A stretch of DNA of 64,000 nt from Saccopteryx bilineata (taxonomy: Eukaryota > Chordata > Mammalia > Chiroptera > Emballonuridae): assembly GCF_036850765.1 (NCBI RefSeq), contig NC_089490.1:125702522-125766521 (forward strand), read 5' to 3'. Of this stretch, positions 46,076 to 55,539 are shown one piece after another; position 1 is the first letter of the stretch, and every line of letters begins with the position of its first letter. The translations under genes were made by a program, and so were the position numbers. The notes below the pieces were generated by a model that searched no databases, was not told the DNA's origin, and worked only from the letters and a program-made list of their open reading frames with translations.

Positions 46076-47300
46076 ATGAAACTGGACTACAGTTTGTCCC
46101 CCTGTACTAAAATTAACTCAAAATGGATCAAAGATCTAAACATAAGACCTGAAACAATTAAGTACATAGAAGAAGACATAGGTACTCAACTCATGGACCT
46201 GGGTTTTAAAGAGCATTTTATGAATTTGACTCCAATGGCAAGAGAAGTGAAGGCAAAAATTAATGAATGGGACTACATCAGACTAAGAAGTTTTTGCTCA
46301 GCAAGAGAAACTGATAACAAAATAAACAGAAAGCCAACTAAATGGGAAATGATATTTTCAAACAACAGCTCAGATAAGGGCCTAATATCCAAAATATACA
46401 AAGAACTCATAAAACTCAACAACAGCCTGACCTGTGGTGGCTCAGTGGATAAAGTGTCGACCTGGAATGCTGAGGTCGCCGGTTCAAAACCCTGGGCTTG
46501 CCTGGTCAAGGCACATATGGGAGTTGATGCTTCCTGCTCCTCCCCCTGTTCTCTCTCTATCTCTCCCTCTCTCTCTCTCCCCTCTCTCTCTAATAAAAAT
46601 GAATAAATAAATAAAAAATCTAAAAAAGTAAATAAGTAAAAAAAAAAAACTCAACAACAAACAAACAAACAATCCCATAAAAAAATGGGAAGAGGATATG
46701 AACAGACACTTCTCCCAGGAAGAAATACAAATGGCCAACAGATATATGAAAAGATGCTCATCTTCTTTAGCTATTAGAGAAATGCAAATCAAAACAGCAA
46801 TGAGATATCACCTCACACCTGTTCGATTAGCTATTATTAGCAAGACAGGTAATAGCAAATGTTGGAGAGGCTGTGGAGAAAAAGGAACCCTCATACGCTG
46901 TTGGTGGGAATGTAAAGTAGTACAACCATTATGGAAGAAAGTATGGTGGTTCCTCAAAAAACTGAAAATAGAACTACCTTATGACCCAGCAATCCCTCTA
47001 CTGGGTATATACCCCAAAAACTCAGAAACATTGATACGTAAAGACACATGCAGCCCCATGTTTATTGCAGCATTGTTCACAGTGGCCAGGACATGGAAAC
47101 AACCAAAAAGCCCGTCAATAGATGACTGGATAAAGAAGATGTGGCACATATACACTATGGAATACTACTCAGCCATAAGAAATGATGACATCGGAACATT
47201 TACAGCAAAATGGTGGGATCTAGATAACATGATACGAAGCGAAATAAGTAAATCAGAAAAAACCAGGAACTGCATTATTCCATACGTAGGTGGGACATAA
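46076..47300 (+). pseudogene. L1 ORF2 C-terminal fragment, nearly open
   Basis: Apart from the VES insertion at 46425-46645, the frame is open from 46076 to the natural stop at 47298: [19 protein letters not shown], then the Cys-rich region [18 protein letters not shown], then [20 protein letters not shown] and the end ('[11 protein letters not shown]'). The usual Cys-His-Cys arrangement has Arg in place of His (the outer L1 has LPHCSWEC, the second L1 LLHCWWEC). It lacks endonuclease and RT, so it is inactive. Confidence 0.9.
46425..46645 (+). repeat. VES SINE inside the nested L1
   Basis: Its head is GCCTGACCTGTGGTGGCTCA, with the B-box-like GGTTCAAAACCC and a CT-rich then A-rich tail. The 14-bp duplication AAAACTCAACAACA is at 46411-46424 and 46646-46659. 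This is the fourth nesting level: SINE in L1 in ERV in L1. Confidence 0.96.
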
Positions 47301-47607
47301 AAGTGAAACTAAGAGACATTGATAAGAGTGTGGTGGTTACGGGGGGGAGGGGGGAATGGGAGAGGGAAAGGGGGAGGGGGAGGGGCACAAAGAAAACAAG
47401 ATAGAAGGTGACAGAGGACAATCTGACTTTGGGTGACAGGTATGCATCATAATTGAACGACAAGATACCCTGGTCTTGTTATCTTTGAATATATGTATCC
47501 TGATTTATTGATGTCACCCCATTAAAAAAATAAAATTATTTAAAAAAAAAAAAAATTTCAATAGTTGCAACTAGTAGGAAGTAGCCGAGGCTGTTCACCA
47601 GGCCCAT

Positions 47608-47994
47608 ATGCAGCAGAAGGTAATGCTCCAAATCCAGACTCTTGTGGCAGCCCGGAGGCCAGCAGAGCAACAGGGGCAAGGCACAGGAAGTGCTCAACCC
47701 AACTCCAAGCCACAAAGAGGAATCCCACCAGCAGCTTGCTTTAAGTGTGGCAAAGAGGGTCATTGGTCCCGGCAGTACCCCTGCCCAAGGCCACCCACTA
47801 AACCCTGGCCTAATTGCAAGCAGCCTGGTCACTGGCAGAGCAATTGCCCCCTTTGGGCAGCAGGCTTATCCTCAGCATCTTTACATGAAGGACAAGCCAC
47901 TCAGATGGGAGGCCAAGACAGCCAGATGGGCCCATTGTTAGAACTCCCAGGACAGCCTAGACTCAGAGAACCCCATCATCTTCACCAACGCTGA
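47608..47994 (+). pseudogene. gag: ERV-F-like gag nucleocapsid remnant
   Basis: The frame holds zinc-knuckle pairs of the retroviral nucleocapsid, which binds genomic RNA. Knuckle 1, CFKCGKEGHWSRQYP, has Tyr where the last Cys of C-x2-C-x4-H-x4-C should be. Knuckle 2, WPNCKQPGHWQSNC, has Trp where the first Cys should be. Both are thus damaged by one residue. The protease remnant follows downstream. Confidence 0.85.
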
Positions 47995-48017
47995 AGCCAG
48001 GTAATGCTGCAGGAACA

Positions 48018-48320
48018 GGTAAGTCCATCTCATTTCTTGTGGACACAGGAGCTACCTTCTCTGTTTTGCCATCACACTCTGGACCTCTAGTTCCCTTGCA
48101 AGTCTCGGTTATGGGAGTGGATGGCACCTCTTTCTTTCCCCTTCATACGCCACTCCTGGCATACAGTTTTGCCTCAAGTTTGCTAGGCCCTACCCATCTC
48201 CAGCTCACCAAAAGGCTGGACCCTGCAGATCCCCCTATTACTTCTCTTTTTAAAAAAAAATCCTTACAGGACTGCATCCGCAAGTTTCTCCAGTCATGGT
48301 CAAACAGTTATTCCTCCTGA
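48018..48320 (+). pseudogene. pro: ERV-F-like protease remnant
   Basis: The frame at 48039-48320 starts MDTGATFSVLPSHSGPL with the aspartic-protease active-site triad D-T-G intact and the TFSVL strand typical of gammaretroviral proteases. It ends at a stop soon after a likely deletion junction (~48240-48260), and no RT follows. It is upstream of the 3' LTR by only ~100 bp. Confidence 0.82.
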
Positions 48321-48429
48321 CACCCCTCAAAGCCACCACCTGTTGATCACCCCTCCCCATGACACCTCTAATCAGCAGGGAGTAGCCAGATGAATAAGTG
48401 GCACCCTTCATTAACACAAAAGATCGGAA

Positions 48430-48781
48430 TGTAAGGTGGTTAGCAATGGGGGAAAATCACATGAGGAACCTGGGAACTTTGGCTAGAACCGCCCACACTT
48501 GTGCACACCAAAAGAAACTTCCCAGGAGTCCCTTAGAAAAGAGCAACTGTCTGCCAGCCAGTGAGGTTTCACCACGTCATATTAGCTCGACCACCCTAGA
48601 GACCCTTTAAATATCCCCCACACGGGTCAACGGGTCACCCTATATGACTTCCCTGGCCTCTGTCCCCGGGACCAGGGAACATTGTCGGGCAGGAAGCGCT
48701 CTGTACTCAATAAAGCTTTTGCTATTCCACACTTTGTGGCTACGCCCTTCCTTCTTCCTCGGCTGGGAAAAATACCTTACA
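48430..48781 (+). repeat. ERV-F-like 3' LTR
   Basis: It begins TGTAAGGTGGTTAGCAATGG and ends AATACCTTACA. The polyadenylation signal AATAAA is at 48709-48714. The purine-rich AAAAGATCGGAA at 48418-48429 is a likely polypurine tract. It matches the 5' LTR at most positions except for small indels (e.g. an extra 'tcaacggg' near 48628). Confidence 0.92.
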
Positions 48782-49168
48782 TTAGGCTCAGTGAAATAAG
48801 CTGGGCAGAGAAAGAAAATTATCATATGACCTCACTTATATGTGGAATCTAATGAACAAAGTGAACTGAGGAACGAAACAGAGGCAGAGACAGGGTCACA
48901 GAGAGCAGAGGGATAGCTGTCAAAGGGAAGGAAGATGAGGGGATGGGATCAGAGAAGGGGAAGGGATTAGTGAAATTACATATATAAAACACATACATAC
49001 AGATAACAGGACAGAAAATCCCAGAGGGAAGGGGGGAGGGAGTTAGGGGAGAGGGGGCAAAGGGGGGTATAAATAGGGACACAGGGTGGAGGGTGAGGGT
49101 GTTATACTGAGTGGGACACTTGAATCCATGTTACACAATAAATTAAAATTAATTTAAAAAGGATAGAT
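48782..49168 (+). repeat. Outer L1 3' UTR and tail
   Basis: The L1 text resumes right after the provirus ('ggctcagtgaaataagctgggcagagaaag', 'cacttatatgtggaatctaatg'), passes a G-rich tract (49028-49070) and ends in 'acacaataaattaaaattaatttaaaaagg'. The 13-bp outer duplication follows. Confidence 0.88.
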
Positions 49169-49639
49169 TAAAGATATTGAAAGTCCAAGCAGAAGCAGTA
49201 AAAAGTAATACTGAGAATCAGGTCTAAATTTCTGTACTTGGAAGTTTCAAAGTTTAAAAGTTAGATGGGAATGGTATAGCATGAACACGCCAAAGAAGTA
49301 TCTTAAGGAAACCAATTAATGTTTTTTGAAGAAAGTAGTAGCACCTACTGGATCCCAAATAAAGCTTTGTAGCCAAAACATTCAGTAACAGATGGCTTGT
49401 TTCATTGCTGTAATGTAACATTACCCTCCAGGCGTAGAAAGCAGGGCAAATACAGGAGTAGTCGTACAGCAGTATCTAATACAAGCAGGGTTTCTCCAGT
49501 CATAATGGAGTAGAGAACTTTCCTTCTAAGTTCTTTTCATTTAACAACAGGGAGAAGCCCCTCTTTTCTCCATGTATAGTGATTAGTGCACAGGCTGAGA
49601 GGCATGCATGGATAGATCCACTCTCTCCTGTGACTCTGA

Positions 49640-49808
49640 GCAGCTTGATGACTTTGAACCTGCTCCTCAATTTTTTCATAAGTAAAATGGGCACCATAAT
49701 AGTACTTACCTTCTAGGATTCTTGTGAGGTGTAAACAAAGTATGAAAAAGATTTAACTAAGCACCCAACTCTAGTTAAGCACACGATAAATGGTAACTGT
49801 TATTATTT
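49640..49808 (+). repeat. MIR SINE fragment
   Basis: 'ctcaattttttcataagtaaaatgggcaccataatagtacttacc', 'ggattcttgtgaggtgtaaa' and 'gcacacgataaatggtaactgttattatt' follow the MIR order. Confidence 0.75.
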
Positions 49809-49809
49809 T

Positions 49810-50700
49810 CTTCCTACTAATTAATTTGTTTCTTTTTTAAATAAAAGAATAGTGCATAACAGAACATAAAACCAGATCTATAACATAGAAAATATACTGA
49901 TGGAAATTATTTTTTTGTTTATAATTTCTAATTCCGATAGGACTTAGACTAAGGAATCAGGGTTCCTCCCTCTGGAAGAGGTCTTAAACTGAAGCAGACA
50001 ATGAATCCTTTTTACATTTGAGTTCTCTAAAGCCAAGGGAGATCATCCTGACTTACTCCTTGTCATATCAGAGAAGTTTCATAGATAAAATTTCTCACAT
50101 TGCACATTAGAATTGCTTTTAAATTTCATTTCTGAGATGTTTCCCTCTTTGAGAATGTAGGAATTTTTCCATATCATGCATTTACAAAGTTATAATTCGT
50201 GAAGATCCTCTTTTGTTTTCCTAACTTGGCATATCCTAATCTTTCCCTAGAGGTCTGTATTTGTGTTGCTGTTTTCCAGTTTATTTTGGCATCACTGCTT
50301 TGTCATTTGGCATCTGTCTCGACATAGTTTTATCACCATTATCTAAACAGCACCAACCCATCTGAACATATTTCACAACTGCCCTCCTCTGCTCTACGCC
50401 TTAGCCTGGGTCTGCTCTCCCATTCCGCTACCCAGCCGTCTGCTCCTAGAGAATGATGTGAGGGAGAGATGGTACATTGTATAGATGTGGCTTTGTTTGT
50501 TTGTTTTTTGACCAGTCACAATGCATAATGCACGGGCTTTATTTCGGTACTGAACAAACAAGTAGAAATGTAACTTTAAATATAAAAAAGAAACATTCAT
50601 GAAACAAGTAATTATTCATTTCTAAACGTGTACTAGCATTTTGAGTATCTTTTTTATTTTTTACAATTCCTTATCTTTCAACAATACACATTGGTTTGGT
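49810..50700. other. Unrecognised AT-rich DNA
   Basis: No gene or repeat family is recognised. The minus frame 50394-50600 has no motif. Confidence 0.4.
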
Positions 50701-50719
50701 TTGGTTTTGCTTTTCTTAA

Positions 50720-51175
50720 ATTAATTTACTTTTCAATTACAGTTGACATATAATAAGTTAGACAGATAAGGACAAATGCCATATTATTTTACTTATATGT
50801 GGTATCTAAAAATAATAATAAAATAAAATAAAATAAATGAACAAGTAAGACAGAAACAAACTCATAGCTACAAAAATCAAATTGAGGACACAAGATGGGA
50901 GGTGGTTTGGAAGGATGGGTAAAAAAGGTAAAAGGGATTAAATGTACAAATTACCAGCTATAAAATAAAAAGTCACAGGGATGTAAAGTACAGCATAGAG
51001 AATATAGTTGATAATATCATAGTAACTTTGTGTGGTGTCAGATAGGTCCTAATCAGGTAATAATACTTCATAAGTAATAGGTAATAACAATAAGTATTAG
51101 GTAATCATTCTTCATAAGGTATATAAATGTCTAATCACTAAGTTGTACATCATATAGACTTTTAAAGTCTTGATC
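50720..51175 (+). repeat. Old L1M LINE 3' UTR
   Basis: The sequence order 'ccatattattttacttatatgtggtatctaaaa', 'gaaacaaactcatagctac', 'gggatgtaaagtacagcatagagaatatagttgataatatc' and 'aatgtctaatcactaagttgtacatc' matches the general L1M 3' UTR. It carries no coding part and is 5'-truncated. Confidence 0.85.
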
Positions 51176-51384
51176 TTCATTTGAGGTTATCCACTGTGTG
51201 TCCCTGGGTTCCTAACTTCCATTCTTCAATATTCTTTCCAAACTAAAAGCCAAGTTAATAAGATTCATGTTTTCTAAAATATCCTTATAAATTTTCATTC
51301 TTATGATGATTAATTTAGATTTAATTTATACTTTATAATTAATCATTGGGTGCCAAACTTTTATATGTATTAGTTTTAATTATT

Positions 51385-51490
51385 ATGAAAACCCATAAAT
51401 TAATAAGTACCATTATCCCCATTTTATAGATGTGGAAATCAAGAATTGGAGAATTTAAATAACAATCCCAATAGCCCACAGGAAGTGACT
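51385..51490 (-). repeat. MIR SINE fragment, antisense
   Basis: 'taccattatccccattttatagatgtggaaatcaag' and 'cccacaggaagtgac' match the antisense MIR centre. Confidence 0.65.
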
Positions 51491-51706
51491 GCCTTTCCCA
51501 CTAAACCAAGATGGCCAAGGGCATCCTTAGAAAAACATAACAATTGTTTTCAAATGTTAGTATGCATAAAAGTTACTTGACATGCTTATTAAAAGTGAAT
51601 CCCATAGAGTCCATCCCCAAGTTTTAGGATCCATCCCCAGATTTAGATTCAGTGGGTGCACCCGGACTCTGCCTTTCAACAAGCTCTCTGGGATATGACC
51701 ATAGGC

Positions 51707-52095
51707 CAGGGGTCTCAAACTCAACTCAGCATGTGGGCCGCAGAGCAAGATCACAGCCATTTGGCGGGCCGCACTAGGTCTACAAAAGGCAACTGTTACG
51801 CAACACTTTTCTCACTGCAGTTGAAAACAAAAAAAAAAATCAGTACAACAAGCACAATCATACATGCAGTTTACTCAGTGTCACAAAACGACCAGAAACT
51901 GTAGTTCGCATCACAACTGCTGTTAACTAAGTTAATATCTAGCTAGGATGCTAGAGAAATGAAAAATACAAGTAGGCCCCTAGGCTTACTTAATTTTATC
52001 CAAAATGTTTTGAACTTCGTGGATTAGTCTGCGGGCTGCACAAAATTGTTCGGCGGGCCGCATGCGGCCCGCGGGCTGCGAGTTTGAGACCCCTG
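51707..52095 (+). mobile_element. Non-autonomous hAT element (CAGGGGTCTCAAACTC type)
   Basis: The ends CAGGGGTCTCAAACTC and the complement GAGTTTGAGACCCCTG are near-perfect inverted repeats, with subterminal GGGCCGC-rich repeats ('ggcgggccgcac' and 'ggcgggccgcatgcggcccgcgggc'). It is 389 bp with no transposase. The flanking 8-mers (CCATAGGC and CACAGCGC) do not match convincingly, so the duplication is lost or post-insertion change occurred. Confidence 0.9.
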
Positions 52096-52103
52096 CACAG
52101 CGC

Positions 52104-53050
52104 ACACAACTCAGATGGGACACAGCCTAGCTCTGCTTTCCCAGCTCCAAACATTCCTTGCTTTTTTTTTTTTCTTTTTAAAGTCATAACTTAACCAAGG
52201 GCTGAGATTCACTTTTGTAACAAAATTTAGCTGATTAGGGTTTCTAGAATTCAGTTATTTCATACTAGGCAGAATTCTAGCTTGAGGATCAATAGCCTGA
52301 GGATCAATAAAACCAGTTTCTGTCTTTTCCCTTTATCAGCTTTGTGTATGTCATTTGATAAAAATCACCTCATTATATCTCATCCTTCTCCTCTGTAAAT
52401 GGAATGTGAAAATTCGTGTCCGCTAGTCAGTGCAAAAAAACCTCTAAAGAGGAAAACTATGACCATTGCAAGCTCTAGACAGAGAACGTGGTGTGAGTCT
52501 TCAAGATTAAATTACTCTCCTATCCCAGTGGGACATGTTGATTTTATCATGGTTGCTGTTTACTTTAGGGAACACAAAGGATAACACATTTGGTTGGCAT
52601 TTGTGAGACTGGTGAAGTACTTTACAGTGCATAGATTTTGTGCTCTTAAGAAAGTTGTTTAAAGTTTATGCACCTCATTTTCTTCATGTCTGAAATGAGA
52701 ATAATAACATCATCATCCACGGAGGGTGTTGAGTTGTCACTTTGTGCTTTGCATAAATGAGTCTCGACAAATTGCTCAGCCCAAATATTTTCATTCTCAG
52801 TTTCACTGACTTCAAATTATTGATAATGTCAGCATATTCATTGTTAAGTCCCTACTATACTTTGTGAGATACAAGGTTTTACAGTAAACAAATATAACAC
52901 TGTTCCTGCTCTTAGGAAAGTTAATCTAGAGTAGATGAGGCACTCTTCCATGATATTTAAAGTAACTGACTTGGGGGAATTTTTACAATATATTGCTAAG
53001 ATGGAAAAGCCAGAAAAATGTATATAATATACCCTTAGTTTTTAAAAATT
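52104..53050. other. Mostly unrecognised DNA with possible MIR/LINE fragments
   Basis: 52640-52770 has MIR-like words ('cctcattttcttcatgtctgaaatgagaataataaca'), and 52830-52930 resembles an ancient LINE fragment ('agtccctactatactttgtgagatacaaggttttacagt'). Both are weak. No coding feature. Confidence 0.4.
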
Positions 53051-53054
53051 ATTT

Positions 53055-53415
53055 TATTTATTTTTCTTCTTTTCCCAAGTGAGAGGAGAGGAAATAGCGA
53101 GACAGATTCCACACGAGCCCCAACCAGGATCCACCTGCAACCCCCATTTGGGCCGATGCTCTGCCCATCTGGAACTGAGCTATTCTTAGCACCTGAGGTG
53201 GAGGCTCCACGAAGCCATCCTCAGCACTCAGCCAATGTGCTGGAACTAATTGAGCCATGGCTGCAGCAGGGGAAGAAAGAAAGAGATAGAAGAGGAGGGG
53301 TGAGGGTGGGGGAAATAGATGGTCACTTCTCCTGTGTGCCCTGACCGGGTATAAAACCTGTGACATCCACACAGTGGGCCAATGCTCTACCACTGAGGCA
53401 ACAGGTCACGGCCTA
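53055..53415 (-). repeat. Second-family tRNA-headed SINE, reverse
   Basis: Read on the minus strand, the head 'cctgttgcctcagtggtagagcattggcc' leads to the body 'cacacaggagaagtgaccatct' and the tail near 53055. Flanks AAAAATTATTTT and AAAAATAATTTT differ at one position, a likely target duplication. Confidence 0.88.
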
Positions 53416-53461
53416 AAAATAATTTTGAAACAATGGCCAATTCCTCCATAGTTTTGTATAT

Positions 53462-53467
53462 ATAAAC

Positions 53468-53507
<40 letters not shown>

Positions 53508-53535
53508 CTACATATGCATATATATACACAATATA
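53462..53535. repeat. (TG)n and AT-rich simple repeat
   Basis: About 20 TG units (53470-53505) are followed by alternating AT/CA sequence ('tacatatgcatatatatacacaatatat'), with potential for Z-DNA or cruciform structure. It is probably polymorphic. Confidence 0.9.
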
Positions 53536-53654
53536 TCATTAATATAAGCTGTTTTGGAGAAAGAATAAAATAAAAAAATAAAGAAAAGGAAGGAAAAATA
53601 TAGTAATAAAACAGTTTAAAATATAGAACAGTTCATGATTAAAAGAGCATATGT

Positions 53655-54033
53655 GGCCCTGGCCGGTTGGCTCAGTGGTAGAGCGTCGGCCTGGTGTGCG
53701 GAAGTCCAGGGTTCGATTCCTGGCCAGGGCACACAGGAGAGGCGCCCATCTGCTTCTCCACCCCTCCCCCTCTCCTTCCTCTCTGTCTCTCTCTTCCCCT
53801 CCCGCAGCCGAGGCTCCATTGGAGCAAAAAGATGGCCCGGGCGCTGGGGATGGCTCCTTGGCCTTTGCCCCAGGCGCTAGAGTGGCTCTGGTCGCTACAG
53901 AGCGATGCCCCAGATGGGCAGAGCATCGCCCCCTGGTGGGCATGCCGGGTGGATCCCGGTCGGGCGCATGCGCGAGTCTGTCTGACTGCCTCCCCATTTC
54001 CAGCTTCAGAAAAAGACCAAAAAAAAAAAAAAA
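53655..54033 (+). repeat. Second-family tRNA-headed SINE, young copy
   Basis: The complete tRNA-like head GGCCCTGGCCGGTTGGCTCA continues with GTGGTAGAGCG and GGTTCGATTCC (good A- and B-box matches for RNA polymerase III). The body contains several CpGs and it ends in an A-run. The 9-bp duplication AGCATATGT is at 53646-53654 and 54034-54042. The retained CpGs and exact flanks mark it as the youngest SINE here. The four overlapping open frames across it are by-products. Confidence 0.96.
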
Positions 54034-54042
54034 AGCATATGT

Positions 54043-55270
54043 GCTAAGACCTCATTTAAGTAAATTTGTGTGTGTGTGAGATGAATCAAAATATTGATCA
54101 TGGCTGTCTCAAGGTAGTGAGATTTAAGTCATCTTAACTCTTTTTCTATGTTGTTGAACTATTTTTTATAATGAAAAATGCTATCTATAATTAATGAAAA
54201 CATTTTAGAAAGGAATATTTATCATTATACATATCTTATTCTATTTTATCTTTTTTATATTGTCTCTAACAGATATAGATTACTTTTAAATGAGAAAAGT
54301 GATATTCATTAAAGAGTTATTCTTAGTAATAACAAAATGAAGTGGAACAAAGATATTCTAAATAGAAGGCAAAAGCTGCTTCAGTTAGCCAGATATAACA
54401 GAGTACACAATGAGTTTATTTTGCCAGAAGAAACTCAATTACTAAATTCTTATTTCTCCTTTTTTACCTTCTGTAGATGTTTTTAATTATGTAAATCTTG
54501 GATTTTTTAGAATAATCTAGTATTTTGGAAACTTCACAGTATGGCTCTACCTATATTTTTCTAATTTATTATTATTTTCTACAACTCAGTATATCCAAAC
54601 TTAAATTTATTATCTTCTTTCCTGCCTCAACTTACTTCTCTTTCTGTCTCCCTTTTCAGTAAGAATGTCACCATCATCCTCCAAGTCACTCAAGCTGGTT
54701 ATTCTGGAAGCCACCTTGGATTTATGCATCCAGTGAGTAAATCATTTCTATAGACACTACATCCTAAAGTCAGAATTCACTTTATAATGCCCCTTCTTCT
54801 CCCTAATTGTTATCCTCGGTGGTCTTATCTAAACTGCAGCGATTATCTTTCAGTCAGCACTCCTGTCTCCACTTTGAAAGTGCAATCAAGCAAAAGAATG
54901 TCGCTAAACTTCTTTACATGCTGTGCAACCCAGGCAGGAATTGTCTGCCTCACTTTACTTCTTTCAAAAAACCAAGCTCCCCTAAACCATGCAGTCTTGG
55001 GCACTGTCAGTCACAGTCCTCTTACTCCCCGTGATATCGCAAGCCAGGTCGTGAGAGCTCTATCTCCCTATGTTTGATGACTTGTAATAGATTCAGGCTT
55101 ATAATAAGAGCAGGAGCAAATATTTTATCACAGAAATTTTCTGCTAGAGTTAGAGAAAAAAAAAAAAAACCTCTCTTACTTTTGGTGGGTCACAGATTAT
55201 TTTAGCCTACTCCTCTGTAAGGCTCATTTCTTTGAAACATTCAATTAGTACAGACACAGAGCAAGCCAAC
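54043..55270. other. Unrecognised DNA
   Basis: No repeat family is recognised. Frames at 54787-55077 and 54807-55034 overlap each other and lack domains; I do not call a gene. Confidence 0.4.
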
Positions 55271-55539
55271 CAGTGGGATTCAGCCGGTTCGCAATGGTTC
55301 AGCAGGACTGATACCTAATTTTTTTGTTGAGTTTGGTGAACTGGTTGTTAAAATGGCACTTGTAATTAGGGTTCTTTCTCAGGTGGAAGCCTGGGCAGCT
55401 ACCCAATGTGGAAATTACAAACTTACAGCCCTTACTCTTTTTTAACGTCCATCTGCACAATAGCATATTCTGAGCACCTGTAGTAATTAATGTTCATTCT
55501 GTCCATGGGTGAGAAAAAATTGCAAGTGAGGACGCCACT
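55271..55539 (+). mobile_element. hAT-like element (CAGTGGGATTCAGCCGG type)
   Basis: CAGTGGGATTCAGCCGGTTC with 'ggttcagcaggactgatacctaa' and the end 'tgaggacgccactc' resembles a bat non-autonomous hAT. The ends give a short imperfect inverted repeat and the duplication is uncertain. A related start occurs at 63722. Confidence 0.6.

Larger units (their letters stand above)
45905..47550 (+). mobile_element. 5'-truncated L1 inside the ERV-F provirus
   Basis: The 16-bp perfect duplication AAAAATTTCAATAGTT at 45889-45904 and 47551-47566 flanks it. It begins mid-ORF2 ('tggcagaaaaatagacactc') and includes the ORF2 C-terminus, 3' UTR with a G-rich tract (47340-47390) and an A-rich tail. A VES SINE interrupts it (46425-46645). 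The least decayed L1 in the window. Confidence 0.96.
44199..48781 (+). mobile_element. ERV-F-like provirus inserted in the outer L1
   Basis: LTRs at 44199-44549 and 48430-48781 enclose a deleted interior. The left L1 flank ('gacctgtagattactatg') and right flank ('ttaggctcagtgaaataagc') join to restore L1 text, giving an imperfect 5-bp target repeat (CTATG/TTAGG). The primer-binding site at 44552-44569 (TGGTGGCAAAAGCTGGGA) matches 14 of 18 bases of the tRNA-Phe-type site TGGTGCCGAAACCCGGGA. The interior keeps gag zinc knuckle and protease pieces, with pol and env missing. It contains a SPIN element and an L1 fragment. Confidence 0.88.
25004..49168 (+). mobile_element. Old full-length L1 (outer L1), expanded to 24 kb by nested insertions
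   Basis: A 13-bp direct repeat TAAAGATATTGAA at 24991-25003 and 49169-49181 brackets the whole interval. The left end begins with a promoter-type L1 5' UTR ('agctggcaagagagtaggcagatg'), and the right end is an L1 3' UTR with an A-rich tail (~49135-49160). Removing the recognised insertions leaves roughly 7.5-7.8 kb in order: 5' UTR (25004-26639 and 36950-38185), ORF1 (38186-39480), ORF2 (~39535-44196) and 3' UTR (48782-49168). That is a full-length mammalian L1. All frames are broken. Confidence 0.9.

Noticed and set aside
53655..53740. A tRNA gene
   Set aside because: A- and B-box-like motifs are present, but the sequence continues into a SINE body with A-tail and target duplication, and no complete cloverleaf is formed.
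53539..54079. Several overlapping frames of 80-152 codons on both strands
   Set aside because: All lie across the young tRNA-headed SINE 53655-54033. The SINE body is GC-rich and happens to be open in several phases.
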